Shown one piece after another: positions 12,481 through 26,500 of a stretch of DNA of 64,000 nt. The notes beneath the pieces were generated by a model, which saw only the letters and a list, made by a program, of their open reading frames with translations, did no database searches and was not told where the DNA came from. The stretch is from Allacma fusca. Its lineage: Eukaryota > Arthropoda > Collembola > Symphypleona > Sminthuridae. The stretch lies in assembly GCA_947179485.1 (NCBI GenBank), contig OX359245.1, positions 51,819,067 through 51,883,066 of the forward strand. Direction: 5' to 3'. The stretch's first letter is position 1. The number at the start of each line of letters is the position of its first letter. The translations under genes and the position numbers were made by a program.

Positions 12481-14550
12481 GTTCATAAATCAAATGGTTG
12501 ATATTTCACAAATCGTTTCTACTCAACATTTAAATGTATTACAGAAAAGCAATGCACGTGATTTATGACATGCACATATTTATTGTTTTTCAGATTATTC
12601 TGTATTTGAATTTGTTTGTGTGTCAAAGCAAATCCTTCGCTTACCCCAAAACGTCGCGGACATCAGAGTTATAAAATTCTCAGTTTGTTGGAATAGCTTT
12701 GTGAAGCCGAAATACTTACAATGGAAGCCATTTATTTGATAGTGATCTCAGGCACGTTAAGCCAGCACATGTTCCACATTGTTTCGTCTCGGACATACCA
12801 AAAGTTTGCAGTTACAAGGGTTTTCAAATACCCTTTTTGCAGCTTGAGTTAACGATTTGGTACTGATAAAAGAACTAGGTTTGAAGTTAATCAGTTCTCC
12901 AAGTAGAAATGCTTCGACTTGGAGAAGTTATTTTTGCATCTAAACATGCAATCATTTCCTATTGTGTACAAGCTGATAAAGTGTCATAAGTGAGATAATT
13001 CTGATTAATAAATGACGCGTGCCTGCCCATTTATTCCGACGCCCTTTTATTTCAACAATACATCTCAATATTACAATAGAAATGTGTAATAATATTTGTG
13101 CACTTATTTTATTTGAGGAGCATATGTCAAAGTACGTTTTTTTACTCTTACATACGCTTACATATCATTGTCCCGGACTGAAGTTATTTATCAGCTCAAG
13201 GGTAGAAACTTTATAGTGGTAACGCCATTGTAGTACATGTATTATAAATAGAACAAATAAGTGTATTAAACCAGGCTATATTCCTGGCATTACTATATAT
13301 ACATATACTTACATGACATCTGTAAGGTGTATTAATCCCATGAAATGTAGCGTGGTAAATGAATGATAGGATTAACGACTGAGTTGAATAGGAAAGTATT
13401 AGTATTTATTCAGAAGGCCGAATTGGTAGAGAAGTTGGAGAGAAGAGATAGGGAAGAAGTGTGTAGTGCGGAAGTCGGAGGAAGAGTCCCGAGGTGTGGG
13501 CAAGAGAGAGTTACTCTCTGTCCCTGTAAGGTAAGGGTTGGAAGAGCAGGCTTATTCCTGTAGAGATGGGAATGAGCTGCGGTCGGGCAAGACAGAATGT
13601 AAGGGCAATTAAACCTGTCAGCACGAACATACATATATACTCAATGGATTGCAATGTAATGTATAGGTAGGTATCCGCACATAATTTAATAATGTGTTTA
13701 AAATTGTCAAGTTCGAGTCATGTTTATGTTCAAATCGCTATTTGAACCGAACGCAGCTCTGATGTAGTTCTGTTGTTGCTCATTCGCAGAAACGAATAAA
13801 ATCAGGTGATGGGTGACTGGATGGACATTACAAAAACGTTTTCAATGCGTCCTAAATAAATCTGTTAGAATAGCAGAAATTCCGAAGCAACATACACCGT
13901 TTGATGGGGCTAAAAGACGCGAAATCCTTTAAGACGGCGATCCATTATTGTGAAGACCTATATACTATCGTCGATGACGTCAAGGGAGCAAGCACAAAAT
14001 TTGAACTGGTAGTTCAATTTTAAGAAACTGGTATTTGGCAACTTGACGGAAAAGAGAAGGAGTCCATGGAACTATTGCATCACAAGCATCAATCCTGAAT
14101 GATTTTCAAGTCACGGATAATCTCCATCAACTGGCATGGCTAAATTTTTGTCTTGACAAGCTCACTGAAGCTGTCCAAACTTTTAAAGAGACTTTGAATT
14201 TAAAATGCATTGTTTACGGAATGGAGGACTACCTCACATTAAATACTTATAAAAGTTTAGGCCAGGTCTTTGAAAAACAAGAAAATACGGAGGATGCCTA
14301 TTGTATTTATAGGGATGCTCTGAGCATTGAGAAAACAATTGGAAGAGAAAACTTATTGTGACCACTCCGAATTCAATATGGCGCAGATTCATAATTTGGG
14401 GAATTTCTGGTATCATATTTTTATCATTTTCTTTTATTGCAATTACGATGATTCAGTAATTGTAAGTGGCTAATATGCACGTATCTAAATAGCAGTAGCA
14501 AATCGCAATATGATTATCCTATATTGCGTTGTGGATAAAATAAAGATCAA
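12481..14550 (+). repeat. Array unit 7, 2,070 bp, 12-bp deletion after the leader exon
   Basis: Around 12795 the unit reads GTCTCGGACATACC where others carry twelve more bases (CGGTTATCCGTT). This lies in the intron-like region downstream of the leader exon and is independent of the unit 4 deletion. Confidence 0.9.
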
Positions 14551-17500
14551 GTTCATAAATCAAATGGTTGATATTTCACAAATCGTTTCTACTCAACATT
14601 TAAATGTATTACAGAAAAGCAATGCACGTGATTTATGACATGCACATATTTATTGTTTTTCAGATTATTCTGTATTTGAATTTGTTTGTGTGTCAAAGCA
14701 AATCCTTCGCTTACCCCAAAACGTCGCGGACATCAGAGTTATAAAATTCTCAGTTTGTTGGAATAGCTTTGTGAAGCCGAAATACTTACAATGGAAGCCA
14801 TTTATTTGATAGTGATCTCAGGCACGTTAAGCCAGCACATGTTCCACATTGTTTCGTCTCGGACGGTTATCCGTTCATACCAAAAGTTTGCAGTTACAAG
14901 GGTTTTCAAATACCCTTTTTGCAGCTTGAGTTAACGATTTGGTACTGATAAAAGAACTAGGTTTGAAGTTAATCAGTTCTCCAAGTAGAAATGCTTCGAC
15001 TTGGAGAAGTTATTTTTGCATCTAAACATGCAATCATTTCCTATTGTGTACAAGCTGATAAAGTGTCATAAGTGAGATAATTCTGATTAATAAATGACGC
15101 GTGCCTGCCCATTTATTCCGACGCCCTTTTATTTCAACAATACATCTCAATATTACAATAGAAATGTGTAATAATATTTGTGCACTTATTTTATTTGAGG
15201 AGCATATGTCAAAGTACGTTTTTTTACTCTTACATACGCTTACATATCATTGTCCCGGACTGAAGTTATTTATCAGCTCAAGGGTAGAAACTTTATAGTG
15301 GTAACGCCATTGTAGTACATGTATTATAAATAGAACAAATAAGTGTATTAAACCAGGCTATATTCCTGGCATTACTATATATACATATACTTACATGACA
15401 TCTGTAAGGTGTATTAATCCCATGAAATGTAGCGTGGTAAATGAATGATAGGATTAACGACTGAGTTGAATAGGAAAGTATTAGTATTTATTCAGAAGGC
15501 CGAATTGGTAGAGAAGTTGGAGAGAAGAGATAGGGAAGAAGTGTGTAGTGCGGAAGTCGGAGGAAGAGTCCCGAGGTGTGGGCAAGAGAGAGTTACTCTC
15601 TGTCCCTGTAAGGTAAGGGTTGGAAGAGCAGGCTTATTCCTGTAGAGATGGGAATGAGCTGCGGTCGGGCAAGACAGAATGTAAGGGCAATTAAACCTGT
15701 CAGCACGAACATACATATATACTCAATGGATTGCAATGTAATGTATAGGTAGGTATCCGCACATAATTTAATAATGTGTTTAAAATTGTCAAGTTCGAGT
15801 CATGTTTATGTTCAAATCGCTATTTGAACCGAACGCAGCTCTGATGTAGTTCTGTTGTTGCTCATTCGCAGAAACGAATAAAATCAGGTGATGGGTGACT
15901 GGATGGACATTACAAAAACGTTTTCAATGCGTCCTAAATAAATCTGTTAGAATAGCAGAAATTCCGAAGCAACATACACCGTTTGATGGGGCTAAAAGAC
16001 GCGAAATCCTTTAAGACGGCGATCCATTATTGTGAAGACCTATATACTATCGTCGATGACGTCAAGGGAGCAAGCACAAAATTTGAACTGGTAGTTCAAT
16101 TTTAAGAAACTGGTATTTGGCAACTTGACGGAAAAGAGAAGGAGTCCATGGAACTATTGCATCACAAGCATCAATCCTGAATGATTTTCAAGTCACGGAT
16201 AATCTCCATCAACTGGCATGGCTAAATTTTTGTCTTGACAAGCTCACTGAAGCTGTCCAAACTTTTAAAGAGACTTTGAATTTAAAATGCATTGTTTACG
16301 GAATGGAGGACTACCTCACATTAAATACTTATAAAAGTTTAGGCCAGGTCTTTGAAAAACAAGAAAATACGGAGGATGCCTATTGTATTTATAGGGATGC
16401 TCTGAGCATTGAGAAAACAATTGGAAGAGAAAACTTATTGTGACCACTCCGAATTCAATATGGCGCAGATTCATAATTTGGGGAATTTCTGGTATCATAT
16501 TTTTATCATTTTCTTTTATTGCAATTACGATGATTCAGTAATTGTAAGTGGCTAATATGCACGTATCTAAATAGCAGTAGCAAATCGCAATATGATTATC
16601 CTATATTGCGTTGTGGATAAAATAAAGATCAAGTTCATAAATCAAATGGTTGATATTTCACAAATCGTTTCTACTCAACATTTAAATGTATTACAGAAAA
16701 GCAATGCACGTGATTTATGACATGCACATATTTATTGTTTTTCAGATTATTCTGTATTTGAATTTGTTTGTGTGTCAAAGCAAATCCTTCGCTTACCCCA
16801 AAACGTCGCGGACATCAGAGTTATAAAATTCTCAGTTTGTTGGAATAGCTTTGTGAAGCCGAAATACTTACAATGGAAGCCATTTATTTGATAGTGATCT
16901 CAGGCACGTTAAGCCAGCACATGTTCCACATTGTTTCGTCTCGGACGGTTATCCGTTCATACCAAAAGTTTGCAGTTACAAGGGTTTTCAAATACCCTTT
17001 TTGCAGCTTGAGTTAACGATTTGGTACTGATAAAAGAACTAGGTTTGAAGTTAATCAGTTCTCCAAGTAGAAATGCTTCGACTTGGAGAAGTTATTTTTG
17101 CATCTAAACATGCAATCATTTCCTATTGTGTACAAGCTGATAAAGTGTCATAAGTGAGATAATTCTGATTAATAAATGACGCGTGCCTGCCCATTTATTC
17201 CGACGCCCTTTTATTTCAACAATACATCTCAATATTACAATAGAAATGTGTAATAATATTTGTGCACTTATTTTATTTGAGGAGCATATGTCAAAGTACG
17301 TTTTTTTACTCTTACATACGCTTACATATCATTGTCCCGGACTGAAGTTATTTATCAGCTCAAGGGTAGAAACTTTATAGTGGTAACGCCATTGTAGTAC
17401 ATGTATTATAAATAGAACAAATAAGTGTATTAAACCAGGCTATATTCCTGGCATTACTATATATACATATACTTACATGACATCTGTAAGGTGTATTAAT

Positions 17501-20500
17501 CCCATGAAATGTAGCGTGGTAAATGAATGATAGGATTAACGACTGAGTTGAATAGGAAAGTATTAGTATTTATTCAGAAGGCCGAATTGGTAGAGAAGTT
17601 GGAGAGAAGAGATAGGGAAGAAGTGTGTAGTGCGGAAGTCGGAGGAAGAGTCCCGAGGTGTGGGCAAGAGAGAGTTACTCTCTGTCCCTGTAAGGTAAGG
17701 GTTGGAAGAGCAGGCTTATTCCTGTAGAGATGGGAATGAGCTGCGGTCGGGCAAGACAGAATGTAAGGGCAATTAAACCTGTCAGCACGAACATACATAT
17801 ATACTCAATGGATTGCAATGTAATGTATAGGTAGGTATCCGCACATAATTTAATAATGTGTTTAAAATTGTCAAGTTCGAGTCATGTTTATGTTCAAATC
17901 GCTATTTGAACCGAACGCAGCTCTGATGTAGTTCTGTTGTTGCTCATTCGCAGAAACGAATAAAATCAGGTGATGGGTGACTGGATGGACATTACAAAAA
18001 CGTTTTCAATGCGTCCTAAATAAATCTGTTAGAATAGCAGAAATTCCGAAGCAACATACACCGTTTGATGGGGCTAAAAGACGCGAAATCCTTTAAGACG
18101 GCGATCCATTATTGTGAAGACCTATATACTATCGTCGATGACGTCAAGGGAGCAAGCACAAAATTTGAACTGGTAGTTCAATTTTAAGAAACTGGTATTT
18201 GGCAACTTGACGGAAAAGAGAAGGAGTCCATGGAACTATTGCATCACAAGCATCAATCCTGAATGATTTTCAAGTCACGGATAATCTCCATCAACTGGCA
18301 TGGCTAAATTTTTGTCTTGACAAGCTCACTGAAGCTGTCCAAACTTTTAAAGAGACTTTGAATTTAAAATGCATTGTTTACGGAATGGAGGACTACCTCA
18401 CATTAAATACTTATAAAAGTTTAGGCCAGGTCTTTGAAAAACAAGAAAATACGGAGGATGCCTATTGTATTTATAGGGATGCTCTGAGCATTGAGAAAAC
18501 AATTGGAAGAGAAAACTTATTGTGACCACTCCGAATTCAATATGGCGCAGATTCATAATTTGGGGAATTTCTGGTATCATATTTTTATCATTTTCTTTTA
18601 TTGCAATTACGATGATTCAGTAATTGTAAGTGGCTAATATGCACGTATCTAAATAGCAGTAGCAAATCGCAATATGATTATCCTATATTGCGTTGTGGAT
18701 AAAATAAAGATCAAGTTCATAAATCAAATGGTTGATATTTCACAAATCGTTTCTACTCAACATTTAAATGTATTACAGAAAAGCAATGCACGTGATTTAT
18801 GACATGCACATATTTATTGTTTTTCAGATTATTCTGTATTTGAATTTGTTTGTGTGTCAAAGCAAATCCTTCGCTTACCCCAAAACGTCGCGGACATCAG
18901 AGTTATAAAATTCTCAGTTTGTTGGAATAGCTTTGTGAAGCCGAAATACTTACAATGGAAGCCATTTATTTGATAGTGATCTCAGGCACGTTAAGCCAGC
19001 ACATGTTCCACATTGTTTCGTCTCGGACGGTTATCCGTTCATACCAAAAGTTTGCAGTTACAAGGGTTTTCAAATACCCTTTTTGCAGCTTGAGTTAACG
19101 ATTTGGTACTGATAAAAGAACTAGGTTTGAAGTTAATCAGTTCTCCAAGTAGAAATGCTTCGACTTGGAGAAGTTATTTTTGCATCTAAACATGCAATCA
19201 TTTCCTATTGTGTACAAGCTGATAAAGTGTCATAAGTGAGATAATTCTGATTAATAAATGACGCGTGCCTGCCCATTTATTCCGACGCCCTTTTATTTCA
19301 ACAATACATCTCAATATTACAATAGAAATGTGTAATAATATTTGTGCACTTATTTTATTTGAGGAGCATATGTCAAAGTACGTTTTTTTACTCTTACATA
19401 CGCTTACATATCATTGTCCCGGACTGAAGTTATTTATCAGCTCAAGGGTAGAAACTTTATAGTGGTAACGCCATTGTAGTACATGTATTATAAATAGAAC
19501 AAATAAGTGTATTAAACCAGGCTATATTCCTGGCATTACTATATATACATATACTTACATGACATCTGTAAGGTGTATTAATCCCATGAAATGTAGCGTG
19601 GTAAATGAATGATAGGATTAACGACTGAGTTGAATAGGAAAGTATTAGTATTTATTCAGAAGGCCGAATTGGTAGAGAAGTTGGAGAGAAGAGATAGGGA
19701 AGAAGTGTGTAGTGCGGAAGTCGGAGGAAGAGTCCCGAGGTGTGGGCAAGAGAGAGTTACTCTCTGTCCCTGTAAGGTAAGGGTTGGAAGAGCAGGCTTA
19801 TTCCTGTAGAGATGGGAATGAGCTGCGGTCGGGCAAGACAGAATGTAAGGGCAATTAAACCTGTCAGCACGAACATACATATATACTCAATGGATTGCAA
19901 TGTAATGTATAGGTAGGTATCCGCACATAATTTAATAATGTGTTTAAAATTGTCAAGTTCGAGTCATGTTTATGTTCAAATCGCTATTTGAACCGAACGC
20001 AGCTCTGATGTAGTTCTGTTGTTGCTCATTCGCAGAAACGAATAAAATCAGGTGATGGGTGACTGGATGGACATTACAAAAACGTTTTCAATGCGTCCTA
20101 AATAAATCTGTTAGAATAGCAGAAATTCCGAAGCAACATACACCGTTTGATGGGGCTAAAAGACGCGAAATCCTTTAAGACGGCGATCCATTATTGTGAA
20201 GACCTATATACTATCGTCGATGACGTCAAGGGAGCAAGCACAAAATTTGAACTGGTAGTTCAATTTTAAGAAACTGGTATTTGGCAACTTGACGGAAAAG
20301 AGAAGGAGTCCATGGAACTATTGCATCACAAGCATCAATCCTGAATGATTTTCAAGTCACGGATAATCTCCATCAACTGGCATGGCTAAATTTTTGTCTT
20401 GACAAGCTCACTGAAGCTGTCCAAACTTTTAAAGAGACTTTGAATTTAAAATGCATTGTTTACGGAATGGAGGACTACCTCACATTAAATACTTATAAAA

Positions 20501-23500
20501 GTTTAGGCCAGGTCTTTGAAAAACAAGAAAATACGGAGGATGCCTATTGTATTTATAGGGATGCTCTGAGCATTGAGAAAACAATTGGAAGAGAAAACTT
20601 ATTGTGACCACTCCGAATTCAATATGGCGCAGATTCATAATTTGGGGAATTTCTGGTATCATATTTTTATCATTTTCTTTTATTGCAATTACGATGATTC
20701 AGTAATTGTAAGTGGCTAATATGCACGTATCTAAATAGCAGTAGCAAATCGCAATATGATTATCCTATATTGCGTTGTGGATAAAATAAAGATCAAGTTC
20801 ATAAATCAAATGGTTGATATTTCACAAATCGTTTCTACTCAACATTTAAATGTATTACAGAAAAGCAATGCACGTGATTTATGACATGCACATATTTATT
20901 GTTTTTCAGATTATTCTGTATTTGAATTTGTTTGTGTGTCAAAGCAAATCCTTCGCTTACCCCAAAACGTCGCGGACATCAGAGTTATAAAATTCTCAGT
21001 TTGTTGGAATAGCTTTGTGAAGCCGAAATACTTACAATGGAAGCCATTTATTTGATAGTGATCTCAGGCACGTTAAGCCAGCACATGTTCCACATTGTTT
21101 CGTCTCGGACGGTTATCCGTTCATACCAAAAGTTTGCAGTTACAAGGGTTTTCAAATACCCTTTTTGCAGCTTGAGTTAACGATTTGGTACTGATAAAAG
21201 AACTAGGTTTGAAGTTAATCAGTTCTCCAAGTAGAAATGCTTCGACTTGGAGAAGTTATTTTTGCATCTAAACATGCAATCATTTCCTATTGTGTACAAG
21301 CTGATAAAGTGTCATAAGTGAGATAATTCTGATTAATAAATGACGCGTGCCTGCCCATTTATTCCGACGCCCTTTTATTTCAACAATACATCTCAATATT
21401 ACAATAGAAATGTGTAATAATATTTGTGCACTTATTTTATTTGAGGAGCATATGTCAAAGTACGTTTTTTTACTCTTACATACGCTTACATATCATTGTC
21501 CCGGACTGAAGTTATTTATCAGCTCAAGGGTAGAAACTTTATAGTGGTAACGCCATTGTAGTACATGTATTATAAATAGAACAAATAAGTGTATTAAACC
21601 AGGCTATATTCCTGGCATTACTATATATACATATACTTACATGACATCTGTAAGGTGTATTAATCCCATGAAATGTAGCGTGGTAAATGAATGATAGGAT
21701 TAACGACTGAGTTGAATAGGAAAGTATTAGTATTTATTCAGAAGGCCGAATTGGTAGAGAAGTTGGAGAGAAGAGATAGGGAAGAAGTGTGTAGTGCGGA
21801 AGTCGGAGGAAGAGTCCCGAGGTGTGGGCAAGAGAGAGTTACTCTCTGTCCCTGTAAGGTAAGGGTTGGAAGAGCAGGCTTATTCCTGTAGAGATGGGAA
21901 TGAGCTGCGGTCGGGCAAGACAGAATGTAAGGGCAATTAAACCTGTCAGCACGAACATACATATATACTCAATGGATTGCAATGTAATGTATAGGTAGGT
22001 ATCCGCACATAATTTAATAATGTGTTTAAAATTGTCAAGTTCGAGTCATGTTTATGTTCAAATCGCTATTTGAACCGAACGCAGCTCTGATGTAGTTCTG
22101 TTGTTGCTCATTCGCAGAAACGAATAAAATCAGGTGATGGGTGACTGGATGGACATTACAAAAACGTTTTCAATGCGTCCTAAATAAATCTGTTAGAATA
22201 GCAGAAATTCCGAAGCAACATACACCGTTTGATGGGGCTAAAAGACGCGAAATCCTTTAAGACGGCGATCCATTATTGTGAAGACCTATATACTATCGTC
22301 GATGACGTCAAGGGAGCAAGCACAAAATTTGAACTGGTAGTTCAATTTTAAGAAACTGGTATTTGGCAACTTGACGGAAAAGAGAAGGAGTCCATGGAAC
22401 TATTGCATCACAAGCATCAATCCTGAATGATTTTCAAGTCACGGATAATCTCCATCAACTGGCATGGCTAAATATTTGTCTTGACAAGCTCACTGAAGCT
22501 GTCCAAACTTTTAAAGAGACTTTGAATTTAAAATGCATTGTTTACGGAATGGAGGACTACCTCACATTAAATACTTATAAAAGTTTAGGCCAGGTCTTTG
22601 AAAAACAAGAAAATACGGAGGATGCCTATTGTATTTATAGGGATGCTCTGAGCATTGAGAAAACAATTGGAAGAGAAAACTTATTGTGACCACTCCGAAT
22701 TCAATATGGCGCAGATTCATAATTTGGGGAATTTCTGGTATCATATTTTTATCATTTTCTTTTATTGCAATTACGATGATTCAGTAATTGTAAGTGGCTA
22801 ATATGCACGTATCTAAATAGCAGTAGCAAATCGCAATATGATTATCCTATATTGCGTTGTGGATAAAATAAAGATCAAGTTCATAAATCAAATGGTTGAT
22901 ATTTCACAAATCGTTTCTACTCAACATTTAAATGTATTACAGAAAAGCAATGCACGTGATTTATGACATGCACATATTTATTGTTTTTCAGATTATTCTG
23001 TATTTGAATTTGTTTGTGTGTCAAAGCAAATCCTTCGCTTACCCCAAAACGTCGCGGACATCAGAGTTATAAAATTCTCAGTTTGTTGGAATAGCTTTGT
23101 GAAGCCGAAATACTTACAATGGAAGCCATTTATTTGATAGTGATCTCAGGCACGTTAAGCCAGCACATGTTCCACATTGTTTCGTCTCGGACGGTTATCC
23201 GTTCATACCAAAAGTTTGCAGTTACAAGGGTTTTCAAATACCCTTTTTGCAGCTTGAGTTAACGATTTGGTACTGATAAAAGAACTAGGTTTGAAGTTAA
23301 TCAGTTCTCCAAGTAGAAATGCTTCGACTTGGAGAAGTTATTTTTGCATCTAAACATGCAATCATTTCCTATTGTGTACAAGCTGATAAAGTGTCATAAG
23401 TGAGATAATTCTGATTAATAAATGACGCGTGCCTGCCCATTTATTCCGACGCCCTTTTATTTCAACAATACATCTCAATATTACAATAGAAATGTGTAAT

Positions 23501-26500
23501 AATATTTGTGCACTTATTTTATTTGAGGAGCATATGTCAAAGTACGTTTTTTTACTCTTACATACGCTTACATATCATTGTCCCGGACTGAAGTTATTTA
23601 TCAGCTCAAGGGTAGAAACTTTATAGTGGTAACGCCATTGTAGTACATGTATTATAAATAGAACAAATAAGTGTATTAAACCAGGCTATATTCCTGGCAT
23701 TACTATATATACATATACTTACATGACATCTGTAAGGTGTATTAATCCCATGAAATGTAGCGTGGTAAATGAATGATAGGATTAACGACTGAGTTGAATA
23801 GGAAAGTATTAGTATTTATTCAGAAGGCCGAATTGGTAGAGAAGTTGGAGAGAAGAGATAGGGAAGAAGTGTGTAGTGCGGAAGTCGGAGGAAGAGTCCC
23901 GAGGTGTGGGCAAGAGAGAGTTACTCTCTGTCCCTGTAAGGTAAGGGTTGGAAGAGCAGGCTTATTCCTGTAGAGATGGGAATGAGCTGCGGTCGGGCAA
24001 GACAGAATGTAAGGGCAATTAAACCTGTCAGCACGAACATACATATATACTCAATGGATTGCAATGTAATGTATAGGTAGGTATCCGCACATAATTTAAT
24101 AATGTGTTTAAAATTGTCAAGTTCGAGTCATGTTTATGTTCAAATCGCTATTTGAACCGAACGCAGCTCTGATGTAGTTCTGTTGTTGCTCATTCGCAGA
24201 AACGAATAAAATCAGGTGATGGGTGACTGGATGGACATTACAAAAACGTTTTCAATGCGTCCTAAATAAATCTGTTAGAATAGCAGAAATTCCGAAGCAA
24301 CATACACCGTTTGATGGGGCTAAAAGACGCGAAATCCTTTAAGACGGCGATCCATTATTGTGAAGACCTATATACTATCGTCGATGACGTCAAGGGAGCA
24401 AGCACAAAATTTGAACTGGTAGTTCAATTTTAAGAAACTGGTATTTGGCAACTTGACGGAAAAGAGAAGGAGTCCATGGAACTATTGCATCACAAGCATC
24501 AATCCTGAATGATTTTCAAGTCACGGATAATCTCCATCAACTGGCATGGCTAAATTTTTGTCTTGACAAGCTCACTGAAGCTGTCCAAACTTTTAAAGAG
24601 ACTTTGAATTTAAAATGCATTGTTTACGGAATGGAGGACTACCTCACATTAAATACTTATAAAAGTTTAGGCCAGGTCTTTGAAAAACAAGAAAATACGG
24701 AGGATGCCTATTGTATTTATAGGGATGCTCTGAGCATTGAGAAAACAATTGGAAGAGAAAACTTATTGTGACCACTCCGAATTCAATATGGCGCAGATTC
24801 ATAATTTGGGGAATTTCTGGTATCATATTTTTATCATTTTCTTTTATTGCAATTACGATGATTCAGTAATTGTAAGTGGCTAATATGCACGTATCTAAAT
24901 AGCAGTAGCAAATCGCAATATGATTATCCTATATTGCGTTGTGGATAAAATAAAGATCAAGTTCATAAATCAAATGGTTGATATTTCACAAATCGTTTCT
25001 ACTCAACATTTAAATGTATTACAGAAAAGCAATGCACGTGATTTATGACATGCACATATTTATTGTTTTTCAGATTATTCTGTATTTGAATTTGTTTGTG
25101 TGTCAAAGCAAATCCTTCGCTTACCCCAAAACGTCGCGGACATCAGAGTTATAAAATTCTCAGTTTGTTGGAATAGCTTTGTGAAGCCGAAATACTTACA
25201 ATGGAAGCCATTTATTTGATAGTGATCTCAGGCACGTTAAGCCAGCACATGTTCCACATTGTTTCGTCTCGGACGGTTATCCGTTCATACCAAAAGTTTG
25301 CAGTTACAAGGGTTTTCAAATACCCTTTTTGCAGCTTGAGTTAACGATTTGGTACTGATAAAAGAACTAGGTTTGAAGTTAATCAGTTCTCCAAGTAGAA
25401 ATGCTTCGACTTGGAGAAGTTATTTTTGCATCTAAACATGCAATCATTTCCTATTGTGTACAAGCTGATAAAGTGTCATAAGTGAGATAATTCTGATTAA
25501 TAAATGACGCGTGCCTGCCCATTTATTCCGACGCCCTTTTATTTCAACAATACATCTCAATATTACAATAGAAATGTGTAATAATATTTGTGCACTTATT
25601 TTATTTGAGGAGCATATGTCAAAGTACGTTTTTTTACTCTTACATACGCTTACATATCATTGTCCCGGACTGAAGTTATTTATCAGCTCAAGGGTAGAAA
25701 CTTTATAGTGGTAACGCCATTGTAGTACATGTATTATAAATAGAACAAATAAGTGTATTAAACCAGGCTATATTCCTGGCATTACTATATATACATATAC
25801 TTACATGACATCTGTAAGGTGTATTAATCCCATGAAATGTAGCGTGGTAAATGAATGATAGGATTAACGACTGAGTTGAATAGGAAAGTATTAGTATTTA
25901 TTCAGAAGGCCGAATTGGTAGAGAAGTTGGAGAGAAGAGATAGGGAAGAAGTGTGTAGTGCGGAAGTCGGAGGAAGAGTCCCGAGGTGTGGGCAAGAGAG
26001 AGTTACTCTCTGTCCCTGTAAGGTAAGGGTTGGAAGAGCAGGCTTATTCCTGTAGAGATGGGAATGAGCTGCGGTCGGGCAAGACAGAATGTAAGGGCAA
26101 TTAAACCTGTCAGCACGAACATACATATATACTCAATGGATTGCAATGTAATGTATAGGTAGGTATCCGCACATAATTTAATAATGTGTTTAAAATTGTC
26201 AAGTTCGAGTCATGTTTATGTTCAAATCGCTATTTGAACCGAACGCAGCTCTGATGTAGTTCTGTTGTTGCTCATTCGCAGAAACGAATAAAATCAGGTG
26301 ATGGGTGACTGGATGGACATTACAAAAACGTTTTCAATGCGTCCTAAATAAATCTGTTAGAATAGCAGAAATTCCGAAGCAACATACACCGTTTGATGGG
26401 GCTAAAAGACGCGAAATCCTTTAAGACGGCGATCCATTATTGTGAAGACCTATATACTATCGTCGATGACGTCAAGGGAGCAAGCACAAAATTTGAACTG

